Source: an uncultured Lachnospiraceae bacterium (lineage in GTDB: Bacteria > Bacillota > Clostridia > Lachnospirales > Lachnospiraceae). From it: a DNA stretch of 64,000 nucleotides. A model generated the notes under the pieces. It was given only the letters and a program-made list of their open reading frames with translations. It did not search any database and was not told the DNA's origin. The stretch spans positions 1 to 64,000 of the forward strand of contig CAJUPT010000006.1 of NCBI GenBank assembly GCA_910588405.1, read 5' to 3'. Positions 16,804 to 25,185 of this stretch are shown in pieces (position 1 is the first letter of the stretch; each line of letters begins with the position of its first letter). A program made the position numbers and the translations under genes.

Positions 16804-19265
16804 CACCAGCCGCCCCCCAAAAGCCGCGCCGCCGCCTGATCCACTTCCAGTCGTTTCATGCACAAATACAAATATTGATTCAGCTTCCCATACAAATCAT
16901 ATAAATTCCGGCTCTGCCCATGTACCTGATGACGCTGTTGCTTCAGTTCGGCTAAAAGCTCTGCCAGCATGGCGGATAAAGCTTCCATCCCATATTGCTC
17001 CGCTCTGGAAACGGCGGCATCCAGTTCTTCCAATGTGCTGTCATGGACAGTCAGGAATCCGCTCTGGAACAGATCGGCCAGCACGCCGGTAATCCGGTCT
17101 GAAAACTCCCGGATCACTTCAACCACTTCCGGCGGCACTAGGGTTTCCGGAGTGTCTATGTTTTCAGTCGTTACCGATGTTTTCTCAGCTCTTCCTGATT
17201 CTGATGCTGCCCCCGCCTCCGGCATCTCATCCTCTATAATCTCCTTCGCCTCCAAAAACGTAATCGGATACAGCTTCATCTTCCCGTCTTCCAGATAGAC
17301 ATCCCCCACAAAACAGGGAATGCTTCTGTGATCCCGTTGAATCCGCCGGGCCACACGTTCCAGATAGCGGATAGTGAAATCTTCCTCTTTTGAATAAGCC
17401 ACCTCTATGGTCAGAACCACCCCCTGACCGTCCCGCAGTTCCATCCGGAAGGTCTGGGTAATCTCGTCAAACTGCCCTTCGCCGCATTCCGCCGCCTGCA
17501 CCAGCACCGGATGGCGGGACTCGTCAAAGCCGTATTCTTTTTCTTCCTCCGGCGCCCAGGAAACCGCCGTATTCCCGATCTGCTCCCGGAATAATTTTTG
17601 AAAGTCCGTGTAATAACACCCTGCGACCTCGCTCTGCTTCACATTCCTCGCTCCCAGAATCTCACCCTGGGTTTCTCCGCTGGAGGATAAGCGGCGCTTC
17701 TCGTTTGCCTTGGCGTTTCTCAGCCGAATCCGCAGCTGGGTCAATTCCTGCATGCTGGCTTTCAGCTCCCAGGGCGTTTTCCCGTATGCGCCTGCCCTCC
17801 GCCTTGTGCTTTGTTCGTAAAAAACAGGGCGGGCATTGGTATAGGTGTACCATTTCTTAGTGGATTCCTCAAGGAAATAGCAGGTTTCCCCCTCATAGCC
17901 GGTTTTGCTTAAAAAATGGCGGGAACCAATGCCGATCAGCACAAGCTCCCCCGCAGGGCGGTATTCTGACCGGAACTGGCCGGCCAGCTTCTGCACCTGT
18001 TCTCCGCTCTTTGTTTCCCGCAAGTTCTGCGCCTTCCGGTAAACCATCATCATCCGGGACATCAGCTCCTCCGCGCGGAAGGAAGCCATACGGTTAAAAT
18101 AGCATTGCCAGCTGTCCCGCAGGGAACGGGAATACCGTTCAAAATCGGCCAGCTCCTGGTTATGGCAGAGAATGGCCATCCGTTCCAGAGAGTCCGACAT
18201 ATCCGGGGAGGTGCGGGCAAGCCCTGTGCGCAGCGCCGTCTCTAACAGCTGTAAAATGGCATCCGCCAGGCCATGGATGGCATCCAGGTCGATATTCAGG
18301 TCAGCATTCGCATCCTCCGCAGCCTGCAGCTGCTCCGGTTTCAGAATTCCCTGCTCTAACTGATACCAAAGGATGGCCTCCGCCTTATGACTGCACAATT
18401 CTTTTTTGTGACAGCTGCAGGAGGAATAAGCCAAAGGTTCCAGCAGCTTCACCTTCGTGCTTGTATCAGGAAATGTAACCGTAATCACCGAAGTGATTTC
18501 TATCTGAGGACGCAGTTTCAGGCTGACACTGCTGATCAGCTTCTGATAACGGCGCTTTCCCATAGCTTTTTTTATTTTTTCCAGAGGAAAGCCGCTGATT
18601 TCCGGAAAATTGAGGGCATTTCCGGATAATGGTTCGTTTTGGACAGCAGCCACATCGCGACCGCCAAACGCCGCATCCTTATCCAAAGCATTGTTACTGT
18701 CAGACATATTTTCAACGGTGAATTTTTCCTGGCCTGCCGGTACATTGCTGTCAGCTAAACTATCTTGAACAGCAGTCACGCCGCTGCCGGTTGAATTGCT
18801 CTGGCCATCTACCACACCGTTATCAGCTGATACATTTTGTCTGACCGCCGCACCGCTATCGATTAATATATCCTGATCTTCCGCAGCTCTCTCACCAGCC
18901 GCTCTCCCCTGATCAGCCGGCCCTTTTCCAGCATCCGATTCCTCCTGACCGACATCCACGCTTTCCCCATCAGCTTCTTCTCCGGCGCACCCTTCCACAA
19001 ATTCCTGCACCCTCAATACCGCAATGATAATATGCTTGCAAATACTTCTGGAAATACAGCTGCACTTGCTGTCCCCCAGCGGCAGGCAGATCCGGCAGAT
19101 TTCCTCTCCTACCTGCACTTCAAAGCCGTCCTCCTGCTGCCGGATTTCCGTCCGCGCTTCCTCAAGTTCTTTATAAGCCCGTTTTACTGTCCCTTTATTG
19201 CAAAGCCCTGCCAGATAATCATCATCCGCAGCTGCCAGTACCTGTCTCCATTGATTCATATCCAT
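16803..19265 (-). CDS. Double SWIM zinc-finger protein (YehQ-like)
   Basis: Read from ATG 19265 the protein has 820 residues. Two SWIM motifs with identical Cys-x-Cys-x5-Cys-x-His spacing lie at about 68-78 (CSCISRSICKH) and 283-293 (CSCHKKELCSH). Between them, about 95-220 is an acidic Asp/Ser/Gly/Gln-rich linker with degenerate repetition, probably disordered. The C-terminal 500 residues are mostly helical with some beta segments. SWIM fingers bind nucleic acid or protein. The gene follows the VWA gene by 123 bases. The alternative start at 19310 adds 15 residues but has no site at proper distance. Function is unknown; the match is to E. coli YehQ-type proteins in the same neighbourhood. 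Confidence 0.82.
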   Translation of the reverse strand: MDMNQWRQVLAAADDDYLAGLCNKGTVKRAYKELEEARTEIRQQEDGFEVQVGEEICRICLPLGDSKCSCISRSICKHIIIAVLRVQEFVEGCAGEEADGESVDVGQEESDAGKGPADQGRAAGERAAEDQDILIDSGAAVRQNVSADNGVVDGQSNSTGSGVTAVQDSLADSNVPAGQEKFTVENMSDSNNALDKDAAFGGRDVAAVQNEPLSGNALNFPEISGFPLEKIKKAMGKRRYQKLISSVSLKLRPQIEITSVITVTFPDTSTKVKLLEPLAYSSCSCHKKELCSHKAEAILWYQLEQGILKPEQLQAAEDANADLNIDLDAIHGLADAILQLLETALRTGLARTSPDMSDSLERMAILCHNQELADFERYSRSLRDSWQCYFNRMASFRAEELMSRMMMVYRKAQNLRETKSGEQVQKLAGQFRSEYRPAGELVLIGIGSRHFLSKTGYEGETCYFLEESTKKWYTYTNARPVFYEQSTRRRAGAYGKTPWELKASMQELTQLRIRLRNAKANEKRRLSSSGETQGEILGARNVKQSEVAGCYYTDFQKLFREQIGNTAVSWAPEEEKEYGFDESRHPVLVQAAECGEGQFDEITQTFRMELRDGQGVVLTIEVAYSKEEDFTIRYLERVARRIQRDHRSIPCFVGDVYLEDGKMKLYPITFLEAKEIIEDEMPEAGAASESGRAEKTSVTTENIDTPETLVPPEVVEVIREFSDRITGVLADLFQSGFLTVHDSTLEELDAAVSRAEQYGMEALSAMLAELLAELKQQRHQVHGQSRNLYDLYGKLNQYLYLCMKRLEVDQAAARLLGGGW

Positions 19266-19388
19266 ACGATTACATCCTGTTCCATGGTTTTCTCTATACC
19301 ATTTATCCAATCCACAAATGGCAGGAAAATCCTCCCTTAACCATTTCTATAATCATTCTTCGGCCACTCCTGCCATCCCTAAAACACT

Positions 19389-20522
19389 TTATCCTACAAT
19401 CTTCCCAATCCAGTCCCCCAGCTGCTCCGGCGTCATGGCCGCCACATGGGCGCCCATGGAAGCCAACTTCGCCCCGGCCGCCCGGTCGTAATTGGGATTG
19501 GCCTCCATATCCAGTGCCGTCAACGCAATCAGCTTCGCGCCGCTCTCTATAATATTCCGTGCCGCAGCATACAGATTTTGATACCCTCCCCCTTCATAGA
19601 GGTCGGAGATCAGCACCACCATCGTCCGGTGGGGCGTTTCGATCAGCCCCTCGCAGTATTTAAGCGCCCCGGCGATATTGGTTCCGCCGCCCAGCTGGAT
19701 GCTCATCAGCGTCTCCACCGGGTCGTCCACATAACCGCTCAAATCTACCACACTGGTGTCAAAAATCACCAGTTTCGTGTCCATCATAGGCAGACGGGCG
19801 AAAATCCCGGCCATCACGGCGCTGTGAATGACGGAATCCAGCATGGAACCGCTTTCATCCACGCAGATCACGATCCGCCATTTATGATACCGCTTAATCC
19901 TGGAATGAAAATAAACCTGCTTCAGCAGCAACCTGCGGTTCTCCCTGTCGTAGTTTTTCAGGTTCCGGGCAATGGTCTTTTTGATATCCAGGTTCCGGGC
20001 GCATTTTACGGGGCTGCTGCTCAGCTTGTCCAGCCGCCCCAGAAGGGAACGGCGCATATCCTGCTCCAGCTTCTTTGTCAGCTCATCTGCAATCTGCCTC
20101 ACGATGCGGCGGGCTGCCTCCAGCACATCCCCCTTCATCAGATGCTTTAACTCCAAAATGGTTTTCAGAAGAGCCTGATTGGGCTCCAGCCGTTCCAGCA
20201 CCTCTTTGTCCGTCAAAAGCTCCGTCATCTGATAGCGATCCAGGGCATGGCGCTCCAATACCTCCCTAGTCTGCTTCGGAAAAAGGGTGCGGATTTTCTG
20301 CAGCCATGTGGTAACGGTAAGCTGGGAGGCCTCTTTACCGCCCCGGCGATCCTGGCGGATCCCCTGCTCCTCCGACTGCTCCCTGGAATACAGGAAATCC
20401 AGCACATCCTCCATATCCATATAGTTGAGCCCGGTTCCATCCTGGGAAAATCCCATCTGATTCTCCGCATTTTTCCCCAGAATCAGCCGCCATTTATTTA
20501 ATTGAGCGATATTCTCACCCAT
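19389..20522 (-). CDS. VWA-domain protein (YehP-like)
   Basis: The 377-residue product has a helical N-terminal half and a von Willebrand A domain from about 215 to 377. The metal-ion-dependent adhesion site is complete: DESGS at 222-226, Thr281 in GGGTN and Asp307 in VLISD. No signal peptide or membrane segment, so it is cytosolic. VWA proteins paired with MoxR ATPases act as adaptors or substrate-recognition partners for the ATPase ring. ATG 20522 gives the family-like MGENIAQLNKW start; the 18 residues upstream look non-coding. It lies 217 bases downstream of the DUF5682 gene. Confidence 0.88.
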   Translation of the reverse strand: MGENIAQLNKWRLILGKNAENQMGFSQDGTGLNYMDMEDVLDFLYSREQSEEQGIRQDRRGGKEASQLTVTTWLQKIRTLFPKQTREVLERHALDRYQMTELLTDKEVLERLEPNQALLKTILELKHLMKGDVLEAARRIVRQIADELTKKLEQDMRRSLLGRLDKLSSSPVKCARNLDIKKTIARNLKNYDRENRRLLLKQVYFHSRIKRYHKWRIVICVDESGSMLDSVIHSAVMAGIFARLPMMDTKLVIFDTSVVDLSGYVDDPVETLMSIQLGGGTNIAGALKYCEGLIETPHRTMVVLISDLYEGGGYQNLYAAARNIIESGAKLIALTALDMEANPNYDRAAGAKLASMGAHVAAMTPEQLGDWIGKIVG

Positions 20523-20739
20523 AATTATGAATCCCTTTCTTATTCTTGATCCCGCAACACATCTGCCCAAACGCAAAATATATGCTTAAAGTCTCACTGT
20601 ACTTATATTATAAAACTACTTTTTCCGGCCGTATTTAAATTTATGTGGCAAACATAAATCATACATCAATTTCGAAAAAATGCCGCCATAACACTTTACC
20701 CGAATATTTCATTATAAACTGATATACAGCCTGCGAAAT

Positions 20740-23205
20740 TCACCCCAGCTCCGCCATTTTCCTTACATACCTGTCCAACTTTCTGCCATACTCGCCGACC
20801 GCAGGCGCAACCTCCTCCAGGGCAAACAAATCCTTCCTGCCTTTCCCGTAAAACCCGGCCACATACTCGCCGATCTGGTCTGTCTCCCTGGGCGTAAAAT
20901 AGCTGAAAGCCAGACGGAATTCCGGCAAAAGCTCCATAAACTCTTCTGAGGAAAGCCGTCCAATCAGCCCGTCCAGCGTGCGCAGCAGGCCGTCCCCTAT
21001 AAACACCAGATCCCTAGCCGTATAAAACAGCCCTCTGAAATAAGATGCCGCTTTCAGCAGCTGGTCGTGTGTTCCGATAAGGTAGCCCCTGCCGGCAGCC
21101 TCTATGGCGCCCAGATCCATCTGCCCGCAGCCATAGAGGATTCCCTGGGCGCAGCCGTCCAGGCCGGGATGAATCGGCTCCTTTCCTAAAAGCTGCGAAA
21201 GAGCCTGGCACAGCAGACTGCGGTCTTCCTCATATTTCTCCTGCCCGGTCAGCTGATAAAGGGTTTTCATCGCCTTCATACAGTCCCCAAGCTGCTCCTC
21301 CTTCACCTGCGTCATGGCAGGCAGCAGCGTAATCAGCTTCCTGGCGCAGATCCGGATTAACGGCGGAATATCAAGCTCAGACTGGTACAGCTGTGTCATC
21401 TCGTCCAGCATCATCAGATAGGACAATGCCTCCGCCACGGAATAAAAGTCCTCGTCCTCCAGCAAAAGCTGATGCAGACGGTCGTAAATCTGTTCCAGCT
21501 GCTCCTCAAGCCCCATCTCAAAGGCATCTGTCAGCAGCGCCGCCCCTTCCCTGGCCGTACACTCCTTTTTCAGCCGGGAAAGGGTCAGGCTGACGCAGGC
21601 CTCCGCCACGGTGGCTCCATTGACGGATACGTCGATCAGGGCGGCGATGACCTGGCTGCTCCACTTATATTTCCAGCTTTCCCGGATCAGGTTCCGGTTC
21701 TTCTTCTGCCGCAGGTCAGGCCCCTTCGCCTTGCGGCAAAATCCTGTGCGCAGAAAGGACATGCGGCTGAAAAACATACTGGCGCCCCGGTGTTTTGGTT
21801 TGGAAAAAATATCCAGTATCAGTTCCTGCTCCAGCGTACTGGTAATCTTCAATCCATACTGCTTACACTGATTCTCAAAATCCTCCACCACCGGCGGCAC
21901 GGAAGCATCCTCACATAAACGGCCAATCCCGCTGCCGATCAGATGCTCCTTCAGCAGACGCATCGGCAGGTCGGTGGATAAATTGTACTCTCCTTTTACA
22001 AAGGAAGACAGCACGCTGTCCCAAAGCTCATAAACCCCCGGCTCCTTTTTATTCCGCAGAGACGAAAGCCCCTGCGCCATGGAAAAAGCACAGATCTCGT
22101 CATAGGAGGACAGCAGGCCGTCCTTTTTGCGGACACCCCGCCCTACCGCCACGATCCCTTCCAGCACCGTTTCCTCAAAGGAACGCTCACAGCGCCCTCC
22201 CAATCCTTCCCATACATGCTGATAGAAACCAGGAAATGGCATGCCGCTGGCATAGCCGTTCAGACTGGCCGCCGCCTCCATGGAATAGGGCATCAGATAC
22301 ACGCCCTGGTCTTCCGGACGTAGCTTTCCGGATGCCGGATTTTTTTTCGCAGCCAGCCGCAAACCACTTTCTATTTTCTGTATATATTGCACAACATCTT
22401 TATTTAGAGACACTTCATCTTGGGGCTTCTCTCCGGATTTCTTTTCGCTTTGGCGTTTTTGATCCTCCTGCACCCCCGGCGTATGAAACCCGCACAGCAG
22501 TTCCTGCAATCCCGGCGTATGAAACCCGCCCGTCACCACAAGAATCCGCCGATACTCTTTTGCCGCCTCCTGAATCTGCCAGGCCATATAAGCCTCCCGT
22601 TTCAGGCAGCCCTCCGCCTCCAGTTCCTCCCGGGGCGTGCTCTCCCGGGACAGGCGGCAATAGGTCAGCATATGGCCGATAAAGGTATCCGTCTCCTCAT
22701 AAATCCCGTTCAGCTCAAAATACTTTTCCCACAATTCATCAAAATTCCGCAGCCCTGCCTTTTCGCACAGCAGCGTGATATACCTGCTGCGGGCCAGCAG
22801 ATAATCGTCATTGTAATTATTCTTCTCATCATTCCGGCGCAGCCCCCTGCCCTCGGCGGAGGCAATCAGAATTTCCCCGTAAGGAAGGTCGATAAAACGA
22901 ACCGGAATCCGGTTTGCCGTACCCGCCCGCAGCGCAGCCAGCTCCGGGGAATAGTCCAAAAAGGGATAGTAGCATTTATAATCCTCTTTTTCCTCCGACA
23001 CATAGCCCTTCCGATCCCGATAGGAATAATAGACGGCAAAAGGCGCATGGGTTTCCGGATGAGCCATAACGGGAATCAGAGCATTGGCATTTTCCGGCCC
23101 TTCCACCAGAATGCAGTCCGGCTTCCGCTCCTTTACCAGCCGCATCACATGCCAGGCGCAGGCAGGGCTGTGGTGCCGGATAGGCATATAAATTATCTCA
23201 GCCAT
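20740..23205 (-). CDS. DUF5682 protein (YehM-like)
   Basis: The 821-residue protein starts with a ChaN/TraB/erythromycin-esterase-like segment: RHHSP at 10-14, VEGPENA at 34-40 and GGFHT at 226-230, the conserved His/Glu/Gly positions of that fold. The remaining 550 residues are helical, without membrane segments. An oddity is a 12-residue tandem duplication at about 228-251 (GFHTPG twice), copied as 36-bp DNA units. Function is unknown; it is a constant partner of MoxR and VWA genes in this type of operon. ATG 23205 overlaps the end of the MoxR gene by 13 bases, so the two are translationally coupled; a later GTG/ATG is not needed. Confidence 0.82.
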   Translation of the reverse strand: MAEIIYMPIRHHSPACAWHVMRLVKERKPDCILVEGPENANALIPVMAHPETHAPFAVYYSYRDRKGYVSEEKEDYKCYYPFLDYSPELAALRAGTANRIPVRFIDLPYGEILIASAEGRGLRRNDEKNNYNDDYLLARSRYITLLCEKAGLRNFDELWEKYFELNGIYEETDTFIGHMLTYCRLSRESTPREELEAEGCLKREAYMAWQIQEAAKEYRRILVVTGGFHTPGLQELLCGFHTPGVQEDQKRQSEKKSGEKPQDEVSLNKDVVQYIQKIESGLRLAAKKNPASGKLRPEDQGVYLMPYSMEAAASLNGYASGMPFPGFYQHVWEGLGGRCERSFEETVLEGIVAVGRGVRKKDGLLSSYDEICAFSMAQGLSSLRNKKEPGVYELWDSVLSSFVKGEYNLSTDLPMRLLKEHLIGSGIGRLCEDASVPPVVEDFENQCKQYGLKITSTLEQELILDIFSKPKHRGASMFFSRMSFLRTGFCRKAKGPDLRQKKNRNLIRESWKYKWSSQVIAALIDVSVNGATVAEACVSLTLSRLKKECTAREGAALLTDAFEMGLEEQLEQIYDRLHQLLLEDEDFYSVAEALSYLMMLDEMTQLYQSELDIPPLIRICARKLITLLPAMTQVKEEQLGDCMKAMKTLYQLTGQEKYEEDRSLLCQALSQLLGKEPIHPGLDGCAQGILYGCGQMDLGAIEAAGRGYLIGTHDQLLKAASYFRGLFYTARDLVFIGDGLLRTLDGLIGRLSSEEFMELLPEFRLAFSYFTPRETDQIGEYVAGFYGKGRKDLFALEEVAPAVGEYGRKLDRYVRKMAELG

Positions 23206-24308
23206 TTCCTGGCCTCGTAATAATCCGTCCATAAGCCGCCTTCTTTACTGCTTTTATCCTTGATCACCGTGTTGAAATAATTTTTAATCTTTTCCAGGCT
23301 GTCGCCGTCCTCCTTCACAATGGCGCCCAGCAGGTTCTGCACCAGGCAGTCCGTGCTGATCTGCCCGCCGTCATAATAGTAAGCGGTAATCATGGTCTGA
23401 TAGAACACGGACACAGCCTCCGCCGTGCTCATCACCGCCGACGGCTTGTCAATCCGGTGCCCCAGGGAAGACACCCCCTCCCGCAGTTCATGATAGGTAG
23501 TGGCTAAAAGCTCCGCCACGTCCTCGTCCACCTCCATGGCAATCTGGTTCTCCCTAGCCAGATTTTCCACCTCGCTGATAATGATCTGCTTTTCCAGCGC
23601 CGCCTCTCTTATGGGCATCACCGTCTCAAAATTGAACCGGCGCTTTAAGGCGCTGCTCATTTCGTTCACGCCCTTATCCCTCGTATTGGCCGTGCCGATC
23701 ACATTGAAGCCCTGCTTCGCGAACAGGAAGCCGTCGTCCCCCAGCTCCGGCACATTCAGCACCTTGTCGCTCATCACGCTGATCATGCTGTCCTGGATTT
23801 CCGCCGGCGTACGGGTGATTTCCTCAAAACGGGTGATAATCCCTTTTTCCATCCCCACATACAAAGGCGCAGGCACCAGCGCCTCCCGCACCGGGCCTTT
23901 GTCCAGCAGAAGGGCATAGTTCCAGGAATATTTAATCATATCCTCGGTGGTTCCCGCCGTCCCCTGAATCGTGTTGGTGCTGACGCCGCTTATGGCCGCG
24001 GATAACAGCTCCGACAGCATGGTCTTGGCCGTCCCTGGCTCCCCCACCAGCATCAGCCCCCGGTTGCCCGCCAGGGTGACGATGCACCGCTCCACCAGAG
24101 CGTCATTTCCCAGGTATTTTTTTCTGATTGTGATTTCTTCCCCCTGAAAGGGCACCGGCTCCCGGCTGCCTAAGATAAACTTCCGCACCGCCTGGGGCGA
24201 AAGCTGCCAGTTCGCCGGCTTTACCGCCTGGTCGTTTGCCTTTAAAGCCTCAAGTTCCTTTGCGTAGCGCACCTCCATGGGAGGTCTGATTTGTTGTTCT
24301 GTGTTCAT
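23193..24308 (-). CDS. MoxR-type AAA+ ATPase (YehL-like)
   Basis: The 371-residue cytosolic ATPase has Walker A GEPGTAKT at 89-96, a Walker-B-like segment at 156-166 (RFEEITR, with Glu in place of the usual Asp-Glu), sensor-1 Asn208 in GTANTRD and an arginine pair at LKRRF 221-225. This layout is the AAA_5/MoxR class, which forms hexamers and remodels protein partners together with VWA proteins. It is the first gene of the four-gene unit. GGGGAA lies before the ATG. Four phased degenerate repeats lie upstream and may regulate the unit. Confidence 0.9.
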   Translation of the reverse strand: MNTEQQIRPPMEVRYAKELEALKANDQAVKPANWQLSPQAVRKFILGSREPVPFQGEEITIRKKYLGNDALVERCIVTLAGNRGLMLVGEPGTAKTMLSELLSAAISGVSTNTIQGTAGTTEDMIKYSWNYALLLDKGPVREALVPAPLYVGMEKGIITRFEEITRTPAEIQDSMISVMSDKVLNVPELGDDGFLFAKQGFNVIGTANTRDKGVNEMSSALKRRFNFETVMPIREAALEKQIIISEVENLARENQIAMEVDEDVAELLATTYHELREGVSSLGHRIDKPSAVMSTAEAVSVFYQTMITAYYYDGGQISTDCLVQNLLGAIVKEDGDSLEKIKNYFNTVIKDKSSKEGGLWTDYYEARKWLR

Positions 24309-24409
24309 GTGTGTTCCCCTTTTATAAAATAGTATAAAACTTTTCTTTTTCTGCCGATCTCCGTTCGTTTCTGTCTGAATTTCTCAGCAATATTCAAACG
24401 TTCCATAAG

Positions 24410-24506
24410 TTCATCGTTCAAAAATTCCTCATTTATTTTTCTCGTTCAGATATTTTTTAATTTTTCTTCATCGTGCAGACATTTTTCAACTTCTCTTTAT
24501 CGTTAA
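24410..24506. promoter_or_regulatory. Phased degenerate repeats upstream of the MoxR gene
   Basis: Four copies of a TTCATCGTTC-like core begin at 24410, 24438, 24467 and 24497, spaced 28-30 bp, with T-rich tracts between. The spacing is close to three helical turns and not a multiple of three, so it is unlikely to be coding. It lies 100-200 bases before the MoxR start and could be an operator array. Confidence 0.4.
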
Positions 24507-24526
24507 ATTTTTTCATCAAACCTTCT

Positions 24527-24859
24527 TCACCTGACCAGATTCCCGATCGCTTCCTCGACGGCCGCATTCAGGCTCTTTCCATGTTCGATCGCATAAACGG
24601 CGATATTCCTGTGCAGCTCCGGGCTGATCCTCACATTAAACGTACCCTTGTAAGATTGCTCCGGCTCCACCTGTCTCTCCAGGCAATCCTCCAAATACCC
24701 GTCGATTACATCACGAAAATCCTGCTCCAGTTCTTTCACGGAGTCTCCCTCATAAGAAAGCAGCGATTTGATTCCGATTACCTTTCCGAAAAGACAGCTG
24801 TCCTCTCTGGAATACTCAACGGTTCCGTAATAATTTTTATAGGATAACAGACTGCTCAT
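24527..24859 (-). CDS. hicB: HicB-family antitoxin
   Basis: The 110-residue protein has an N-terminal HicB fold (YYGTVEYSREDSCLFGKV, then GDSVKELEQDFRDVIDGYL) and a C-terminal ribbon-helix-helix (about 72-108, FNVRISPELHRNIA, KSLNAAVEEAI) for DNA binding. It neutralises HicA and normally represses its own operon. Toxin precedes antitoxin, as usual. In the repaired toxin frame the toxin stop would overlap this ATG (ATGA), so translation was probably coupled originally. Confidence 0.9.
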   Translation of the reverse strand: MSSLLSYKNYYGTVEYSREDSCLFGKVIGIKSLLSYEGDSVKELEQDFRDVIDGYLEDCLERQVEPEQSYKGTFNVRISPELHRNIAVYAIEHGKSLNAAVEEAIGNLVR

Positions 24860-25108
24860 AGTAAACCGTCCTTTCTAAGTTTTTCTATGACCTGATTCAG
24901 CACATACTGTTTTAATACCCTGTCCGGATGGGGTCTTGTGAAAATTGATCACTTCGCTGCTGCCCTCTTTTATAAACTTCACCCCTGATCCGGTTCCTCC
25001 CTGTTTCAATTCATATCCAAAGTATAACAGCAATGATTCCATTTCATCGAATGTAAAATCTTTCGGTTTTTTTAATAATCGATTTATCAGCTTATCTTTT
25101 TTACCCAT
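24856..25108 (-). pseudogene. hicA: HicA-family toxin with a late frameshift
   Basis: From ATG 25108 (GGGAGAAAG upstream) the frame reads a normal HicA double-stranded-RNA-binding-like fold (FTFDEMESLLLYFGYEL, SGVKFI, VINFH) up to residue about 55. It then ends after 77 residues with an unrelated tail. A shift of one base just after the His codon restores the expected ending (RPHPDRVLKQYVLNQVIEKL), finishing at 24856 in a 4-base overlap with hicB. The likely cause is one extra A near 24931. The subfamily has Gly where classical HicA has the active-site His. The toxin is probably inactive unless this is a sequencing error. Confidence 0.8.
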
Positions 25109-25125
25109 TTGCTTTCTCCCTATTA

Positions 25126-25158
25126 GGTATAGTATACCGCTTAGAAAGAAAAATGCAA
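25126..25158 (-). promoter_or_regulatory. hicAB promoter with operator palindrome
   Basis: On the minus strand TTGCAT (25158-25153) and TATACT (25136-25131) are separated by 16 bases. The perfect palindrome GGTATA-G-TATACC at 25126-25138 covers the -10 box, a natural site for HicB autorepression. Another inverted repeat, ATGCAACT/AGTTGCAT, lies at 25153-25174. Confidence 0.65.
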
Positions 25159-25185
25159 CTGGTTTTAGTTGCATGCAAAAATAGA

